Origin: an uncultured Alistipes sp.
Lineage (GTDB): Bacteria; Bacteroidota; Bacteroidia; Bacteroidales; Rikenellaceae
Length of the DNA stretch: 53,169 bases
Direction of reading: 5' to 3'
Assembly (NCBI RefSeq): GCF_949296715.1
Contig: NZ_CASFQD010000046.1
Span: forward strand, 1 to 53,169
A program made the position numbers and the translations under genes. The notes below the pieces were generated by a model. It did not search any database. It saw only the letters and a list, made by a program, of their open reading frames with translations, and was not told the origin of the DNA. Shown one piece after another: positions 41,396 through 49,834 of this stretch. Within the stretch, counting starts at the first letter, position 1; every line of letters begins with the position of its first letter.

Positions 41396-42408
41396 CTGCG
41401 TTTCATGCTGCGTTCGCTCTTGATCCGTTCGAGGTGTTCGCGCAGCCGCTCGCCGAACTCTTCGCGGCGGTGCTTGAGGTTGGCACGCCACCCTTTCCAG
41501 CGGGTGTAGCGCTGCCGTTTCTCGGGATAGATGTCGCGGATCGTCACCAGGATGCCCGTCTCCTCCACCCCGCCGAAATCGGGGTTCGAAACGGTGTCGA
41601 AGACCCGCATCGTGGGCGAGAGGTTCATGTAGGCGTTGATCAGCGGCGGGATGTTCTCGTTGAACTCCCGGATCTTCTGGATCAGGATATGGTAGTTGTC
41701 CATGTAGGTTTCGCCGTTGAAGAGCTCCTCGTAGTAGGGGTCGTCCAGATCGAGCTGCAGCGGACGGATGCCCTCGACCAGCCCCTCGCGGTCGGGGAAG
41801 TAGCGGCGCAGGAACCAGATCAGGGCGTTGCGCGCCACGGACTTGTAGGTCGTGTACATGGTGACCTTGCCGAAGAGGTATTTCGAGCGGGGGCTCAACA
41901 CGATTAGGGCGCCGATGCCGTCCCAGAGGTTGTCGAGCGCATAGATGCTCTTGACGTTGCCGCGGGCCTGGTAGGCGCGCTGCACGAACGAGCGGCCCAG
42001 TTCGATCGTATGGGGCAGGTATTTGCGGCGGAAACGGTCGCTGAAGCGGAAGTAGTGCTCGGTCGAGAGGTGGCGCGGGTTCGGTGTCGTGCAGACGATG
42101 AACCGGTAGCCGCCCACGATCTGTTCGGCGGCGGGGTCCCAGACGATGAGCTGGTAGTAGCCGTCGCCGGCCGTATCCTCTTCGTCGATGTCGACCTCTT
42201 CGCCCGTGCCGCCTCCGGCGCCGCGGAAGGCCTCCTCGCGTAGGCGGCCCACCTCGCGCATGAGCGACGGGCATTCCGCCGCCGAGAAGACGTAGATTTC
42301 GTTGCCGGCCTTGTTCGTATCGCGGACCTTGCGCTCGGGTGTGAGTTCCGCACGGAGCAGTTCCCTGTCAACGGGCGGGATGATGGGTTTCATAACGGTA
42401 GCTTGCAT
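41383..42408 (-). CDS. glsB: Glycine N-acyltransferase GlsB-like (GNAT/hemolysin family)
   Basis: A 341-residue acyltransferase of the OlsB-like GNAT type. The N-terminal half carries the acyl-carrier binding region (YYQLIVWDPAAEQIVGGYRFI, then IELGRSFVQRAYQ and LWDGIGALI). In Bacteroides thetaiotaomicron the homologous GlsB N-acylates glycine with a 3-hydroxy fatty acid to give commendamide-type lipids, and GlsA adds a second acyl chain. The partner gene here lies 27 bases upstream on the same strand, so the pair should make glycine lipids of the membrane. A second possible start is ATG at 42393. Assignment rests on family resemblance and the paired gene order. Confidence 0.8.
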   Translation of the reverse strand: MQATVMKPIIPPVDRELLRAELTPERKVRDTNKAGNEIYVFSAAECPSLMREVGRLREEAFRGAGGGTGEEVDIDEEDTAGDGYYQLIVWDPAAEQIVGGYRFIVCTTPNPRHLSTEHYFRFSDRFRRKYLPHTIELGRSFVQRAYQARGNVKSIYALDNLWDGIGALIVLSPRSKYLFGKVTMYTTYKSVARNALIWFLRRYFPDREGLVEGIRPLQLDLDDPYYEELFNGETYMDNYHILIQKIREFNENIPPLINAYMNLSPTMRVFDTVSNPDFGGVEETGILVTIRDIYPEKRQRYTRWKGWRANLKHRREEFGERLREHLERIKSERSMKRRERP

Positions 42409-42435
42409 GTCTCTTGAGACAAAAATAGGGCTTTT

Positions 42436-43269
42436 TTAGCGCTTTTTTGTCCTGTCGGAGAGCTTTTTTTCCAAAAAATAGGCCTTTTTGCGTACATATT
42501 CGGCCTGCTCGCGCAGCGAACCGCTCGCCTGGAGCTCCGCAACCGGGATCGGGTCGCCGACGATGATGCGGAAATGCTTGCCCTTCTGCGAGAACATCTC
42601 GTCGGGAAGCCACAGCATCTCGATGTTGAACTTGATGCCCAGGGCCTTTCGCAACCGGTCCACCCGGTAAAAAAAGTTCGAGAGCCGCCCCTCGACGAAA
42701 ACCGGGACGATCTGCCGCTGCGAGGCGTAGGCTTTTTTCAGGAAGTTGATCTTCCACTCGGGGTCGGTCACGCGGCCGTCGATGCGGCGCGAGCAGAGCC
42801 CGGCCGGGAAGGTCAGGATCTGCCGTTCGCCGAAAAACTCGTCCTCCATCTTGCGGGCGTAGGCCGCGTTCTGCGCACCGTGCTTGTTGACCGGAATCCA
42901 GAGCGGCTGGAGCGGTTCGACGTACATCAGCAGGTCGTTGACTACCACGCGCACGTCGCCGAAGCGGTCGATGAGCTTGTCGGCCAGCATCATGCCGTCC
43001 ATGCCGCCGAAGGGGTGGTTCGAGACGAAGAGGTAGCGGCCCGCGGGGTCGAGCCCCTCGAGCCCCTCGATCGAGTAGCTCACCTGCCACTGGCTGAAGC
43101 AGGCGCGGATGAACTCCTGCGGCGGGAGCGACCAGTAGTGTTGCAGGATGTAGTTGATCTCCTTTTCGTGGATCGTGCGGCGCAGCCACCCTACCGCCGG
43201 CCGGGGAATCCAGCGGGCCAGTCGGGGTGCCTTGGCTTTCAGTACGGCGCCGATGTCTATCTGGGGCAT
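42436..43269 (-). CDS. glsA: Lysophospholipid acyltransferase-like protein GlsA
   Basis: A 277-residue PlsC-family acyltransferase, predicted to O-acylate N-acyl glycine made by GlsB. The start is ATG 43269 (MPQIDIGAVLKAKAPRLARWIP). The catalytic histidine and aspartate are in SNHPFGGMDG, spaced HX5D instead of the classic HX4D. The next motif is FPAGLCSRR where FPEG is usual, followed by IVPVFVEGRLSNFFYR. These departures appear shared with Bacteroidota homologues. It is the first gene of the pair and has a -7 element 30 bases upstream, in the region divergent from rsmH. Confidence 0.8.
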   Translation of the reverse strand: MPQIDIGAVLKAKAPRLARWIPRPAVGWLRRTIHEKEINYILQHYWSLPPQEFIRACFSQWQVSYSIEGLEGLDPAGRYLFVSNHPFGGMDGMMLADKLIDRFGDVRVVVNDLLMYVEPLQPLWIPVNKHGAQNAAYARKMEDEFFGERQILTFPAGLCSRRIDGRVTDPEWKINFLKKAYASQRQIVPVFVEGRLSNFFYRVDRLRKALGIKFNIEMLWLPDEMFSQKGKHFRIIVGDPIPVAELQASGSLREQAEYVRKKAYFLEKKLSDRTKKR

Positions 43270-43298
43270 GGGAACGTGCGGAAAAAAATTTATAACGA

Positions 43299-43306
43299 CA
43301 AATATA
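43299..43306 (-). promoter_or_regulatory. -7 element of the gls operon
   Basis: On the minus strand this reads TATATTTG, matching TAnnTTTG, 29 bases before the glsA start. No -33 TTG is seen at the standard spacing. Confidence 0.6.
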
Positions 43307-43329
43307 GGTATTCTTTTTCGAAAAAACGC

Positions 43330-43337
43330 TAACTTTA
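43330..43337 (+). promoter_or_regulatory. Possible -7 element of the dcw operon
   Basis: TAACTTTA differs from TAnnTTTG in the last base and lies 22 bases before the rsmH start. A -33 TTG is not evident, so this is weak. Confidence 0.35.
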
Positions 43338-43359
43338 CGCCCAAATCGACTTTATCCGA

Positions 43360-44271
43360 ATGACAGCACCCGAATACCATGTTCCCGTCCTGCTCGGGGA
43401 GTCCGTGGAGCTGCTGGGAGTGCGTCCCGACGGGGTCTACGCCGACCTGACGTTCGGCGGCGGCGGCCACTCGCGGCGGATTCTCTCGCTGCTCGGTCCC
43501 GAAGGGCGTCTCTACGGCTTCGACCAGGATGCCGATACGCGCGCGAACTGTCCCGACGACCCCCGTTTCTGTTACGTGGAGAGCAATTTCCGCTTTCTGC
43601 GCGGGGCGCTGCGCCTGCGGGGCGTGCGGCAGGTGGACGGCATTCTGGCCGATCTGGGTGTCTCGTCGCACCACTTCGACGCCGTGGAGCGGGGCTTCTC
43701 GTTCCGCGGCGAGGCGCCGCTCGACATGCGCATGAACCGGCGCGGACGGCTGACGGCCGCCGACGTGGTCAACGGTTACACGGCCGAGGAGTTGACGCGC
43801 GTCGTGGGCGACTGGGGCGAGGTGGAGACCCCGTGGAAGGTGGCCGGATGCCTCGTGCGGGCGCGCGCCGCGGCGCCGATCACGACGACGGCGCAGCTGG
43901 TTGCCGCCGTGCAGCCCTGCACGCCGAAACGCGATGGAGCGAAGTTCCTGACCAAGCTCTTCCAGGCGCTGCGCATCGAGGTCAACGGCGAGATGGAGGC
44001 GCTGAAGATGGCCCTCGAGCAGAGCCTCAAGGTGCTGCGGCCCGGCGGGCGGCTGGTGGTCATCTCCTACCACTCGCTCGAGGACCGGCTGGTGAAGAAC
44101 TTTCTGCGCAGCGGCAACTTCACCGGGGTGGTAGAGAAGGATTTTTATGGACGGACACAGGAGCCGTTCACGATATTGACGCGCAAGGCCGTGGTTCCCG
44201 CGGCCGAAGAGCTGGAGCGCAACCCCCGGTCGCGCTCGGCCAGGCTGCGCGCCGCACTGAAAAACGGATGA
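43360..44271 (+). CDS. rsmH: 16S rRNA (cytosine(1402)-N(4))-methyltransferase
   Basis: RsmH (MraW) methylates N4 of C1402 in the ribosomal P site, 303 residues. The SAM-binding motif is DLTFGGGGHSRRIL (about residues 29-42). HHFDAVERGFSFRGEAPLDMRM, the FLTKLFQALRIEVNGE block and VVISYHSLEDRLVKNF are highly conserved family signatures. It is the first gene of the dcw cluster here; mraZ, which often precedes it, is absent and its place is taken by the divergent glsA gene. It overlaps the next gene by ATGA. Confidence 0.96.
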   Translation: MTAPEYHVPVLLGESVELLGVRPDGVYADLTFGGGGHSRRILSLLGPEGRLYGFDQDADTRANCPDDPRFCYVESNFRFLRGALRLRGVRQVDGILADLGVSSHHFDAVERGFSFRGEAPLDMRMNRRGRLTAADVVNGYTAEELTRVVGDWGEVETPWKVAGCLVRARAAAPITTTAQLVAAVQPCTPKRDGAKFLTKLFQALRIEVNGEMEALKMALEQSLKVLRPGGRLVVISYHSLEDRLVKNFLRSGNFTGVVEKDFYGRTQEPFTILTRKAVVPAAEELERNPRSRSARLRAALKNG

Positions 44272-44789
44272 TCATGCTGCCCGACCACGAATTCGATCCC
44301 GTCTCCCCCGAGGAGCAGGCGCGGCGTGAGGCCGAGGCCGAACTGGCCCGCCGCATCCGGCGCGAGGTGCGCCGCATGGAGCGGGGCGAGGCCGACGACG
44401 ACCTGCGCGAGGACGAGGAGTGGGAGGCCGCCGAACGCGAAGCCGAGGAGGAGCGCCGCCGCAAGGCCGAACGCCGCGCGTCGAGCACCCTCTGGCAGCT
44501 GGTCTCGGGTACGATTCTGCTGCGCCGGGGTGTCTCGCAGTACTACCCCTACATGGGCTGCATCGCCGGGATGTTCCTGTTGAGCATCATGGCGATGTTC
44601 TGGTCGCTGCATCTGGACATGAAGTACGCGCGGCTCGAACGCGAGGTGCAGGTGCTGCGCGAGCGCTCGATCCGCCTTGAGGAGCAGCGTTTCGACCGCA
44701 CGACCCATTCGGCCGTCGTCGAGGAGCTGCGCCGCCGTGGCATCGAACTCATCGATCCGCCCGCCCCGGGTGAAATCATCGACAACTGA
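44268..44789 (+). CDS. FtsL-like cell division protein
   Basis: A 173-residue bitopic membrane protein at the ftsL position of the dcw cluster. The long cytoplasmic N-terminus (about 90 residues) is very rich in Glu and Arg (ARREAEAELARRIRREVRRMERGE and onward) and probably forms a charged helix. One membrane helix is near 100-118 (GCIAGMFLLSIMAMFWSL). A short periplasmic coiled coil follows (KYARLEREVQVLRERSIRLEEQRF). FtsL with FtsB and FtsQ activates septal synthesis by FtsI/FtsW. Sequence similarity is weak, as usual for FtsL, so the call rests on topology and position. It overlaps rsmH by four bases; ftsI follows after two bases. Confidence 0.8.
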   Translation: MIMLPDHEFDPVSPEEQARREAEAELARRIRREVRRMERGEADDDLREDEEWEAAEREAEEERRRKAERRASSTLWQLVSGTILLRRGVSQYYPYMGCIAGMFLLSIMAMFWSLHLDMKYARLEREVQVLRERSIRLEEQRFDRTTHSAVVEELRRRGIELIDPPAPGEIIDN

Positions 44790-44791
44790 AC

Positions 44792-47095
44792 ATGAAACGC
44801 GAACCTTCGAAGATCAAGAGCGACATCCTGCTGCGGGTGCGGCTGCTTTACGTGCTGTTCATCCTCGCGGGCGGCGTCGTGCTCCTGCGGCTGGTGTGGG
44901 TGCAGCTCTTCAGCGGCGAAGTGGCCTACAACGCCGCGCGCCTCTCGAACCGCATCTTCACTGAGGAGGTGATCCCCGCGCGCCGGGGCGCGATCCTCTC
45001 GCGAGACGGCGAACCGCTCGCCGTCTCGATCTTCCGCTACCAGGCGGCCTTCGACTTCGCGTCCGACGGCCTGGCCGACACGAAGCGGTTTCGCGAGCAG
45101 AGCGACTCGCTCGCCAAGCTCCTTTCGGCCTACTTCAAGGACCGTTCCGCCGCGGAGTACGCCCGGTTTTTCCGGGAGAAGCAGAGCCACGCCCGCAACA
45201 CCTACCGCCTGACCAACGAACGCGACACGACCTTCTACCGGTCGGAGGGGCTTTTCGCACGGCTTGTGGACTGGATCCGCGGCGATGCGACCGTCACCAA
45301 ACGCATCTACGACACGATCCGCGACCACCGGCTCGTCAACATCTTTCCCCGCGAGGTGGACTATGCCGAGTGGCAGACGCTGCGCCGCTATCCGCTGCTG
45401 AACTGGAACATGGGCATGGTCTACCGCCTTGTCGAGCGCGACGACCGCGTCTATCCGCAGGGCGGGCTGGCGCGCCGCACGATCGGCGACAAGGGCTATT
45501 ACGGACGTCCCGACAGCAAGGGCGACACGCTCTTCGGCAACTACGGCATCGAGGACAGCTACCGCCGCGAACTCTCCGGACGCGACGGCTTCGCCGTGCG
45601 GCAGCGCATCGCCCGCGGCTTCTACGGCCGGGTGGCCGGGGCCGGGCACGAGGAGCCCGAGGACGGGCTGAACGTGGTGACGACGCTCGACCTGGATATT
45701 CAGGATGTGGCCGACAGGGCGCTGCGGAGCCAGCTCGAGCGGCAGAACGCCACGTGGGGCACGACCATCGTCATGGAGACCCGCACGGGCGAGATTCTCG
45801 CCCTGGCGAACCTCGGGCGCAACGGCGACGGCAGCTACTCCGAACGCGAGAACTACGCGCTGGGCCGCTGCATGGAGCCGGGTTCGACCTTCAAGCTGGC
45901 GTCGATGCTGCTGCTGCTCGACGACGCGCACATGTCGCCCGAGACGACCTACGACGTGCACAACGGCGACCCGGTCAAGATCGGTCCCGCGACGAACATC
46001 CGCGACTCGCACCGCGGCGACCACGTCATCGACTTCCGGCAGGCCGTGGCCGCCTCGTCGAACGTCTACTTTGCCGAGGCGGTCTGGGACCGCTACGGCG
46101 CCACGGGCAGGAAGTTCGACTACAGCCGCTTCCTGCACGAGCAGCTCCACCTGGGCGAGACCGTCGGGCTGGAGCGCCTCGGCGAGCGGGCGCCCGAGAT
46201 CACCCGCGACTGGAAGGTCGCCGACCCCGGCGTGATGCTCGTGAAGATGGCCTACGGCTACCGCGTGAAGCTGGCGCCGATCCAGATGATCACCTTCTAC
46301 AACGCCATCGCCAACGGCGGGCGGATGATCTCGCCGGTGCTGATCCGCGAACTGCGGCGCGGCGACCGCGTCGAGGAGCGTTTCGAGAGCCGCACGATCG
46401 CCTCGTCGATCTGCTCGCGGTCGACGCTGCGCGAGGTGACCCGCTGCCTCCAGGCGGTCTGCACGCGGGGTACGGCGAGCGCCTTCTTCCGCGACACGAC
46501 GCACGTGCGCGTCGCCGCGAAGACCGGTACGGCGCAGATCACCGAGCCGCGCAAGGAGCCCGGGCGCCACTATCTGGGTTCGATGATCGCCTTCTTCCCG
46601 GCCGACGAACCCCGCTATACGGTACTGACCACCATCGAGACGCGCGCGCAGGCCGGCAAGGCCTACTACGGCGGTCCGCTGGCGGGGCCGGTCGTCAAGC
46701 GTGTGGTGGACTACATCTACAATTGCGGGCAGGAGTGGTACGGGCGTGTCGAACAGCAGGGCCCGCGCCGCTACCCCGAACGGATCAAGGGCGGAGAGAT
46801 CGCCCAGATACGCCGTGTGGCGGGACGCTTCTCGCCCGACGTCAGCTACGACGAGCGCACGGGCTGGGGCCGCGTGACGGTGGACAGCCTCTCCGAGGTG
46901 ACGATCGCCTCGCTGCCCGACCGGCGGGACGTGATGCCCGACGTGCGGGGCATGGGGCTGAAGGATGCCCTCTTCCTGCTCGAGAGCCGCGGGCTGCATG
47001 TCCGCTTCACGGGCGAGGGGGCCGTAACAAGACAGAGTATCGCCGCCGGGCAGCGCATCTCGCCCGGAGCGACGGTCAGCATAACATTGAATTGA
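44792..47095 (+). CDS. ftsI: Septal transpeptidase (class B PBP) with C-terminal PASTA domain
   Basis: FtsI (PBP3) crosslinks septal peptidoglycan and is a beta-lactam target, 767 residues. A membrane helix lies at residues about 17-36. The pedestal domain starts with RGAILSRDGEPLAVS. The transpeptidase has S365-TFK368 (GSTFKLA), S422-S-N424 (ASSNVYF) and K577TG (AAKTGTAQI). A single PASTA domain ends the protein (PDVRGMGLKDALFLLESRGL to VSITLN), as in Spo/PBP2x-like proteins and many Bacteroidota FtsI. It is embedded between the FtsL-like gene and murE with gaps of 2 and 6 bases. Confidence 0.95.
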   Translation: MKREPSKIKSDILLRVRLLYVLFILAGGVVLLRLVWVQLFSGEVAYNAARLSNRIFTEEVIPARRGAILSRDGEPLAVSIFRYQAAFDFASDGLADTKRFREQSDSLAKLLSAYFKDRSAAEYARFFREKQSHARNTYRLTNERDTTFYRSEGLFARLVDWIRGDATVTKRIYDTIRDHRLVNIFPREVDYAEWQTLRRYPLLNWNMGMVYRLVERDDRVYPQGGLARRTIGDKGYYGRPDSKGDTLFGNYGIEDSYRRELSGRDGFAVRQRIARGFYGRVAGAGHEEPEDGLNVVTTLDLDIQDVADRALRSQLERQNATWGTTIVMETRTGEILALANLGRNGDGSYSERENYALGRCMEPGSTFKLASMLLLLDDAHMSPETTYDVHNGDPVKIGPATNIRDSHRGDHVIDFRQAVAASSNVYFAEAVWDRYGATGRKFDYSRFLHEQLHLGETVGLERLGERAPEITRDWKVADPGVMLVKMAYGYRVKLAPIQMITFYNAIANGGRMISPVLIRELRRGDRVEERFESRTIASSICSRSTLREVTRCLQAVCTRGTASAFFRDTTHVRVAAKTGTAQITEPRKEPGRHYLGSMIAFFPADEPRYTVLTTIETRAQAGKAYYGGPLAGPVVKRVVDYIYNCGQEWYGRVEQQGPRRYPERIKGGEIAQIRRVAGRFSPDVSYDERTGWGRVTVDSLSEVTIASLPDRRDVMPDVRGMGLKDALFLLESRGLHVRFTGEGAVTRQSIAAGQRISPGATVSITLN

Positions 47096-47101
47096 CAGAG
47101 A

Positions 47102-48568
47102 ATGAAAAAGTTATCCGAACTTCTCGAAAATACGCCCGTCGAGGCGACATGGGGCGATACGCAGGTCGCCGTCGGGTCGCTCGTCTACGATTCGCGGGCC
47201 GCGGCGGCGGGCTGCTGCTTCTTCGCCGTGCCGGGCACGCAGTGCGACGGCCACGCCTTCATCTCCGCGGCCGTCACGGCGGGAGCCGCGGCGGTGGTCT
47301 GCGAGCGCCTGCCCGAGGAGCGCCCTGCGGGGGTGACCTTTGTCGTCGTGAAGGATTCGCAGGGGGCGATGGCCGACATGGCCGCGGCCTTCTACGACCA
47401 TCCGAGCCGCGAGCTGAAGCTCGTCGGCATCACTGGTACGAACGGCAAGACCACGACCGTGACGCTGCTCTTCGACCTGGTGCGGGCGATGGGCTACCGT
47501 GCGGGGCTCATCTCGACGGTGGTCTACCGCATCGAGGAGCGCACGCTGCCGGCGACCCACACGACGCCCGACTCGATCCGCCTGAACGCCCTGATGCGCG
47601 AGATGGCCGACGCCGGGTGCGAATACTGCTTCATGGAGTGCTCGTCGCACGCCATCGTGCAGGAGCGCACGCGGGGCCTCGACTTCGCGGGCGGCATCTT
47701 CTCGAACATCACGCACGACCACCTCGACTACCACAAGACCTTTGCCGAGTACATCCGGGCCAAAAAGCTCTTCTTCGACCACCTGCCCGCCGGGGCCTTC
47801 GCGCTGACGAACACGGACGACCGCAACGGCCGCGTCATGGTGCAGAACACCCGCGCCGAGGTGCACACCTACTCGCTGCGTGCGATGGCCGACTTCCGCT
47901 GCCGGATCGTCGAGATGCACCTCGACGGCATGCTGCTGCGCCTCGACGGGCGCGAGCTGTGGGTCGGGCTGCTCGGGCGCTTCAACGCCTACAACCTGAC
48001 GGCCGTCTACGGCGCCGCCGTACTGCTGGGGCTCGACCGCGACGAGGTGCTGCGCGTATTGAGCACGCTGCACGCCGTGAGCGGCCGCTTCGAGGTCATC
48101 CGTGCGTCGAACGGCACGACGGCCGTGGTGGACTACGCCCATACGCCCGATGCGCTGGAGAACGTCATCCAGACGATCGAGGAGCTGCGCACGCCGCAGC
48201 AACAGCTGCTGGTGGTGTGCGGCTGCGGCGGCGACCGCGACCGCACGAAGCGCCCCGAGATGGCGCAGATCGCCGTGAAGTACGCCGCGACGGCGATCTT
48301 CACCTCGGACAACCCGCGCCACGAGAATCCCGAGGCGATCCTCGACGAGATGGTCGCCGGGCTGGAGCCCGGGGCGCGCTACCTGCGCCTGGCCGACCGC
48401 GCCGAGGCGATCCGCACGGCCGTCCTGCTCGCACGGCCCGGCGACGTGATCCTCATCGCCGGCAAAGGGCACGAGACCTACCAGATCGTCGGTGACGTGA
48501 AGCACCACTTCGACGACCGCGAGGAGGTGCGCCGCAATTTCGAATCCTACATTGAAAACAAACGATAG
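47102..48568 (+). CDS. murE: UDP-MurNAc-L-Ala-D-Glu--2,6-diaminopimelate ligase
   Basis: MurE adds the third stem-peptide residue in the cytoplasm using ATP, 488 residues. The ATP loop is GITGTNGKTTT (about residues 115-125). THTTPDSIRL binds the UMAG substrate and SSHAI supports the catalytic region. The signature SDNPRHENP near residue 400 is the DNPR motif that selects meso-diaminopimelate over lysine, showing that this organism builds DAP-type peptidoglycan. It lies within the tightly spaced dcw operon (6 bases on either side). murF is not in this stretch. Confidence 0.96.
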   Translation: MKKLSELLENTPVEATWGDTQVAVGSLVYDSRAAAAGCCFFAVPGTQCDGHAFISAAVTAGAAAVVCERLPEERPAGVTFVVVKDSQGAMADMAAAFYDHPSRELKLVGITGTNGKTTTVTLLFDLVRAMGYRAGLISTVVYRIEERTLPATHTTPDSIRLNALMREMADAGCEYCFMECSSHAIVQERTRGLDFAGGIFSNITHDHLDYHKTFAEYIRAKKLFFDHLPAGAFALTNTDDRNGRVMVQNTRAEVHTYSLRAMADFRCRIVEMHLDGMLLRLDGRELWVGLLGRFNAYNLTAVYGAAVLLGLDRDEVLRVLSTLHAVSGRFEVIRASNGTTAVVDYAHTPDALENVIQTIEELRTPQQQLLVVCGCGGDRDRTKRPEMAQIAVKYAATAIFTSDNPRHENPEAILDEMVAGLEPGARYLRLADRAEAIRTAVLLARPGDVILIAGKGHETYQIVGDVKHHFDDREEVRRNFESYIENKR

Positions 48569-48574
48569 ACATCC

Positions 48575-49819
48575 ATGTTGTATCATCTTTTCCGTTATCT
48601 GGACGAGGCCTACGACTTTCCCGGGTCGGGCATGTTCCAGTACATCTCGTTCCGTGCGGCGGCGGCGATCATCCTCGCGCTGCTGATCGTCATCATCTTC
48701 GGCCGCACGATCATCGACTTCCTGCGCCGCAAGCAGATCGGCGAGGAGATCCGCGACCTCGGCCTCGAGGGGCAGCTGCAGAAGCGCGGCACCCCGACGA
48801 TGGGCGGCGTCATCATCCTGATTGCCATTCTCATCCCGACGCTGCTGTTCGGGCGCCTGGACAACGTCTACGTGCAGCTGATGCTCGTCTCGACCGTCTG
48901 GCTGGGGCTGATCGGCGGGCTGGACGACTACATCAAGGTCTTCCGCCACCGCAAGGAGGGGCTCAAGGGACGCTTCAAGATCGTCGGGCAGGTCGGCCTG
49001 GGCATCATCGTCGGCACGACGATGTGGCTCTCGGGCGACATCGTCGTGCGCGAGAAGACCACGCAGCCCGTCGAGACGGTCTACTACGACGCCGACGGCA
49101 CGGTCGTGCAGACCGTGCAGCGCAACGTGCTGATCGACTCCGAGAGCACGAAGACCACCAAGACGACCATCCCCTTCGTCAAGAACAACGAGTTCGACTA
49201 CGGCTGGCTCACGGGCGGCGACAACATCCTGATGTGGCTGCTCTACGTGCTGGTGGCGATCTTCGTCGTCACGGCCGTGTCGAACGGCGCCAACCTCACG
49301 GACGGCCTCGACGGCCTGGCCACGGGCGTCTCGGTGCCGATTGTCGCCGTGCTGGGCGTGCTGGCCTACCTCTCGGGACACATCGTCTACGCCGACTACC
49401 TCAACATCATGTACATCCCGCAGAGCGGCGAACTGGTCGTCTTTGCCGCGGCGTTCGTCGGGGCCCTCGTCGGCTTCCTCTGGTACAACTCCTTCCCGGC
49501 GCAGATATTCATGGGCGACACGGGCTCGCTGGCCATCGGCGGCGTGATAGCCGTCTTCGCCCTCTGCATCCGCAAGGAGCTGCTGCTGCCGCTGCTCTGC
49601 GGCGTCTTCCTCTACGAGAGCTGCTCGGTGATGCTGCAGGTCAGCTACTTCAAGTACACGCGCCGCAAGTACGGCGAGGGGCGGCGCCTGCTGCTCATGG
49701 CCCCGGTGCACCACCACTACCAGAAGAAGGGCCTCTTCGAGACGAAGATCGTCACGCGCTTCTGGATCATTTCGCTGCTGCTGGCAGCCATCACGCTCGT
49801 CACGCTGAAGATACGATAA
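48575..49819 (+). CDS. mraY: Phospho-MurNAc-pentapeptide transferase
   Basis: MraY transfers phospho-MurNAc-pentapeptide to undecaprenyl phosphate, forming lipid I. The 414-residue polytopic protein is longer than the E. coli enzyme (360). TPTMGGVIIL and GGLDDYIKV carry conserved aspartates, then NLTDGLDGLATG, FMGDTGSLAIGG and the loop APVHHHYQKKG (HHH). The extra length is largely a hydrophilic insertion at about residues 155-205 (VREKTTQPVETVYYDADGTV and onward), which looks like an extracytoplasmic loop; Bacteroidota MraY proteins commonly carry one. Confidence 0.96.
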   Translation: MLYHLFRYLDEAYDFPGSGMFQYISFRAAAAIILALLIVIIFGRTIIDFLRRKQIGEEIRDLGLEGQLQKRGTPTMGGVIILIAILIPTLLFGRLDNVYVQLMLVSTVWLGLIGGLDDYIKVFRHRKEGLKGRFKIVGQVGLGIIVGTTMWLSGDIVVREKTTQPVETVYYDADGTVVQTVQRNVLIDSESTKTTKTTIPFVKNNEFDYGWLTGGDNILMWLLYVLVAIFVVTAVSNGANLTDGLDGLATGVSVPIVAVLGVLAYLSGHIVYADYLNIMYIPQSGELVVFAAAFVGALVGFLWYNSFPAQIFMGDTGSLAIGGVIAVFALCIRKELLLPLLCGVFLYESCSVMLQVSYFKYTRRKYGEGRRLLLMAPVHHHYQKKGLFETKIVTRFWIISLLLAAITLVTLKIR

Positions 49820-49834
49820 AAGGGAGATACACGT

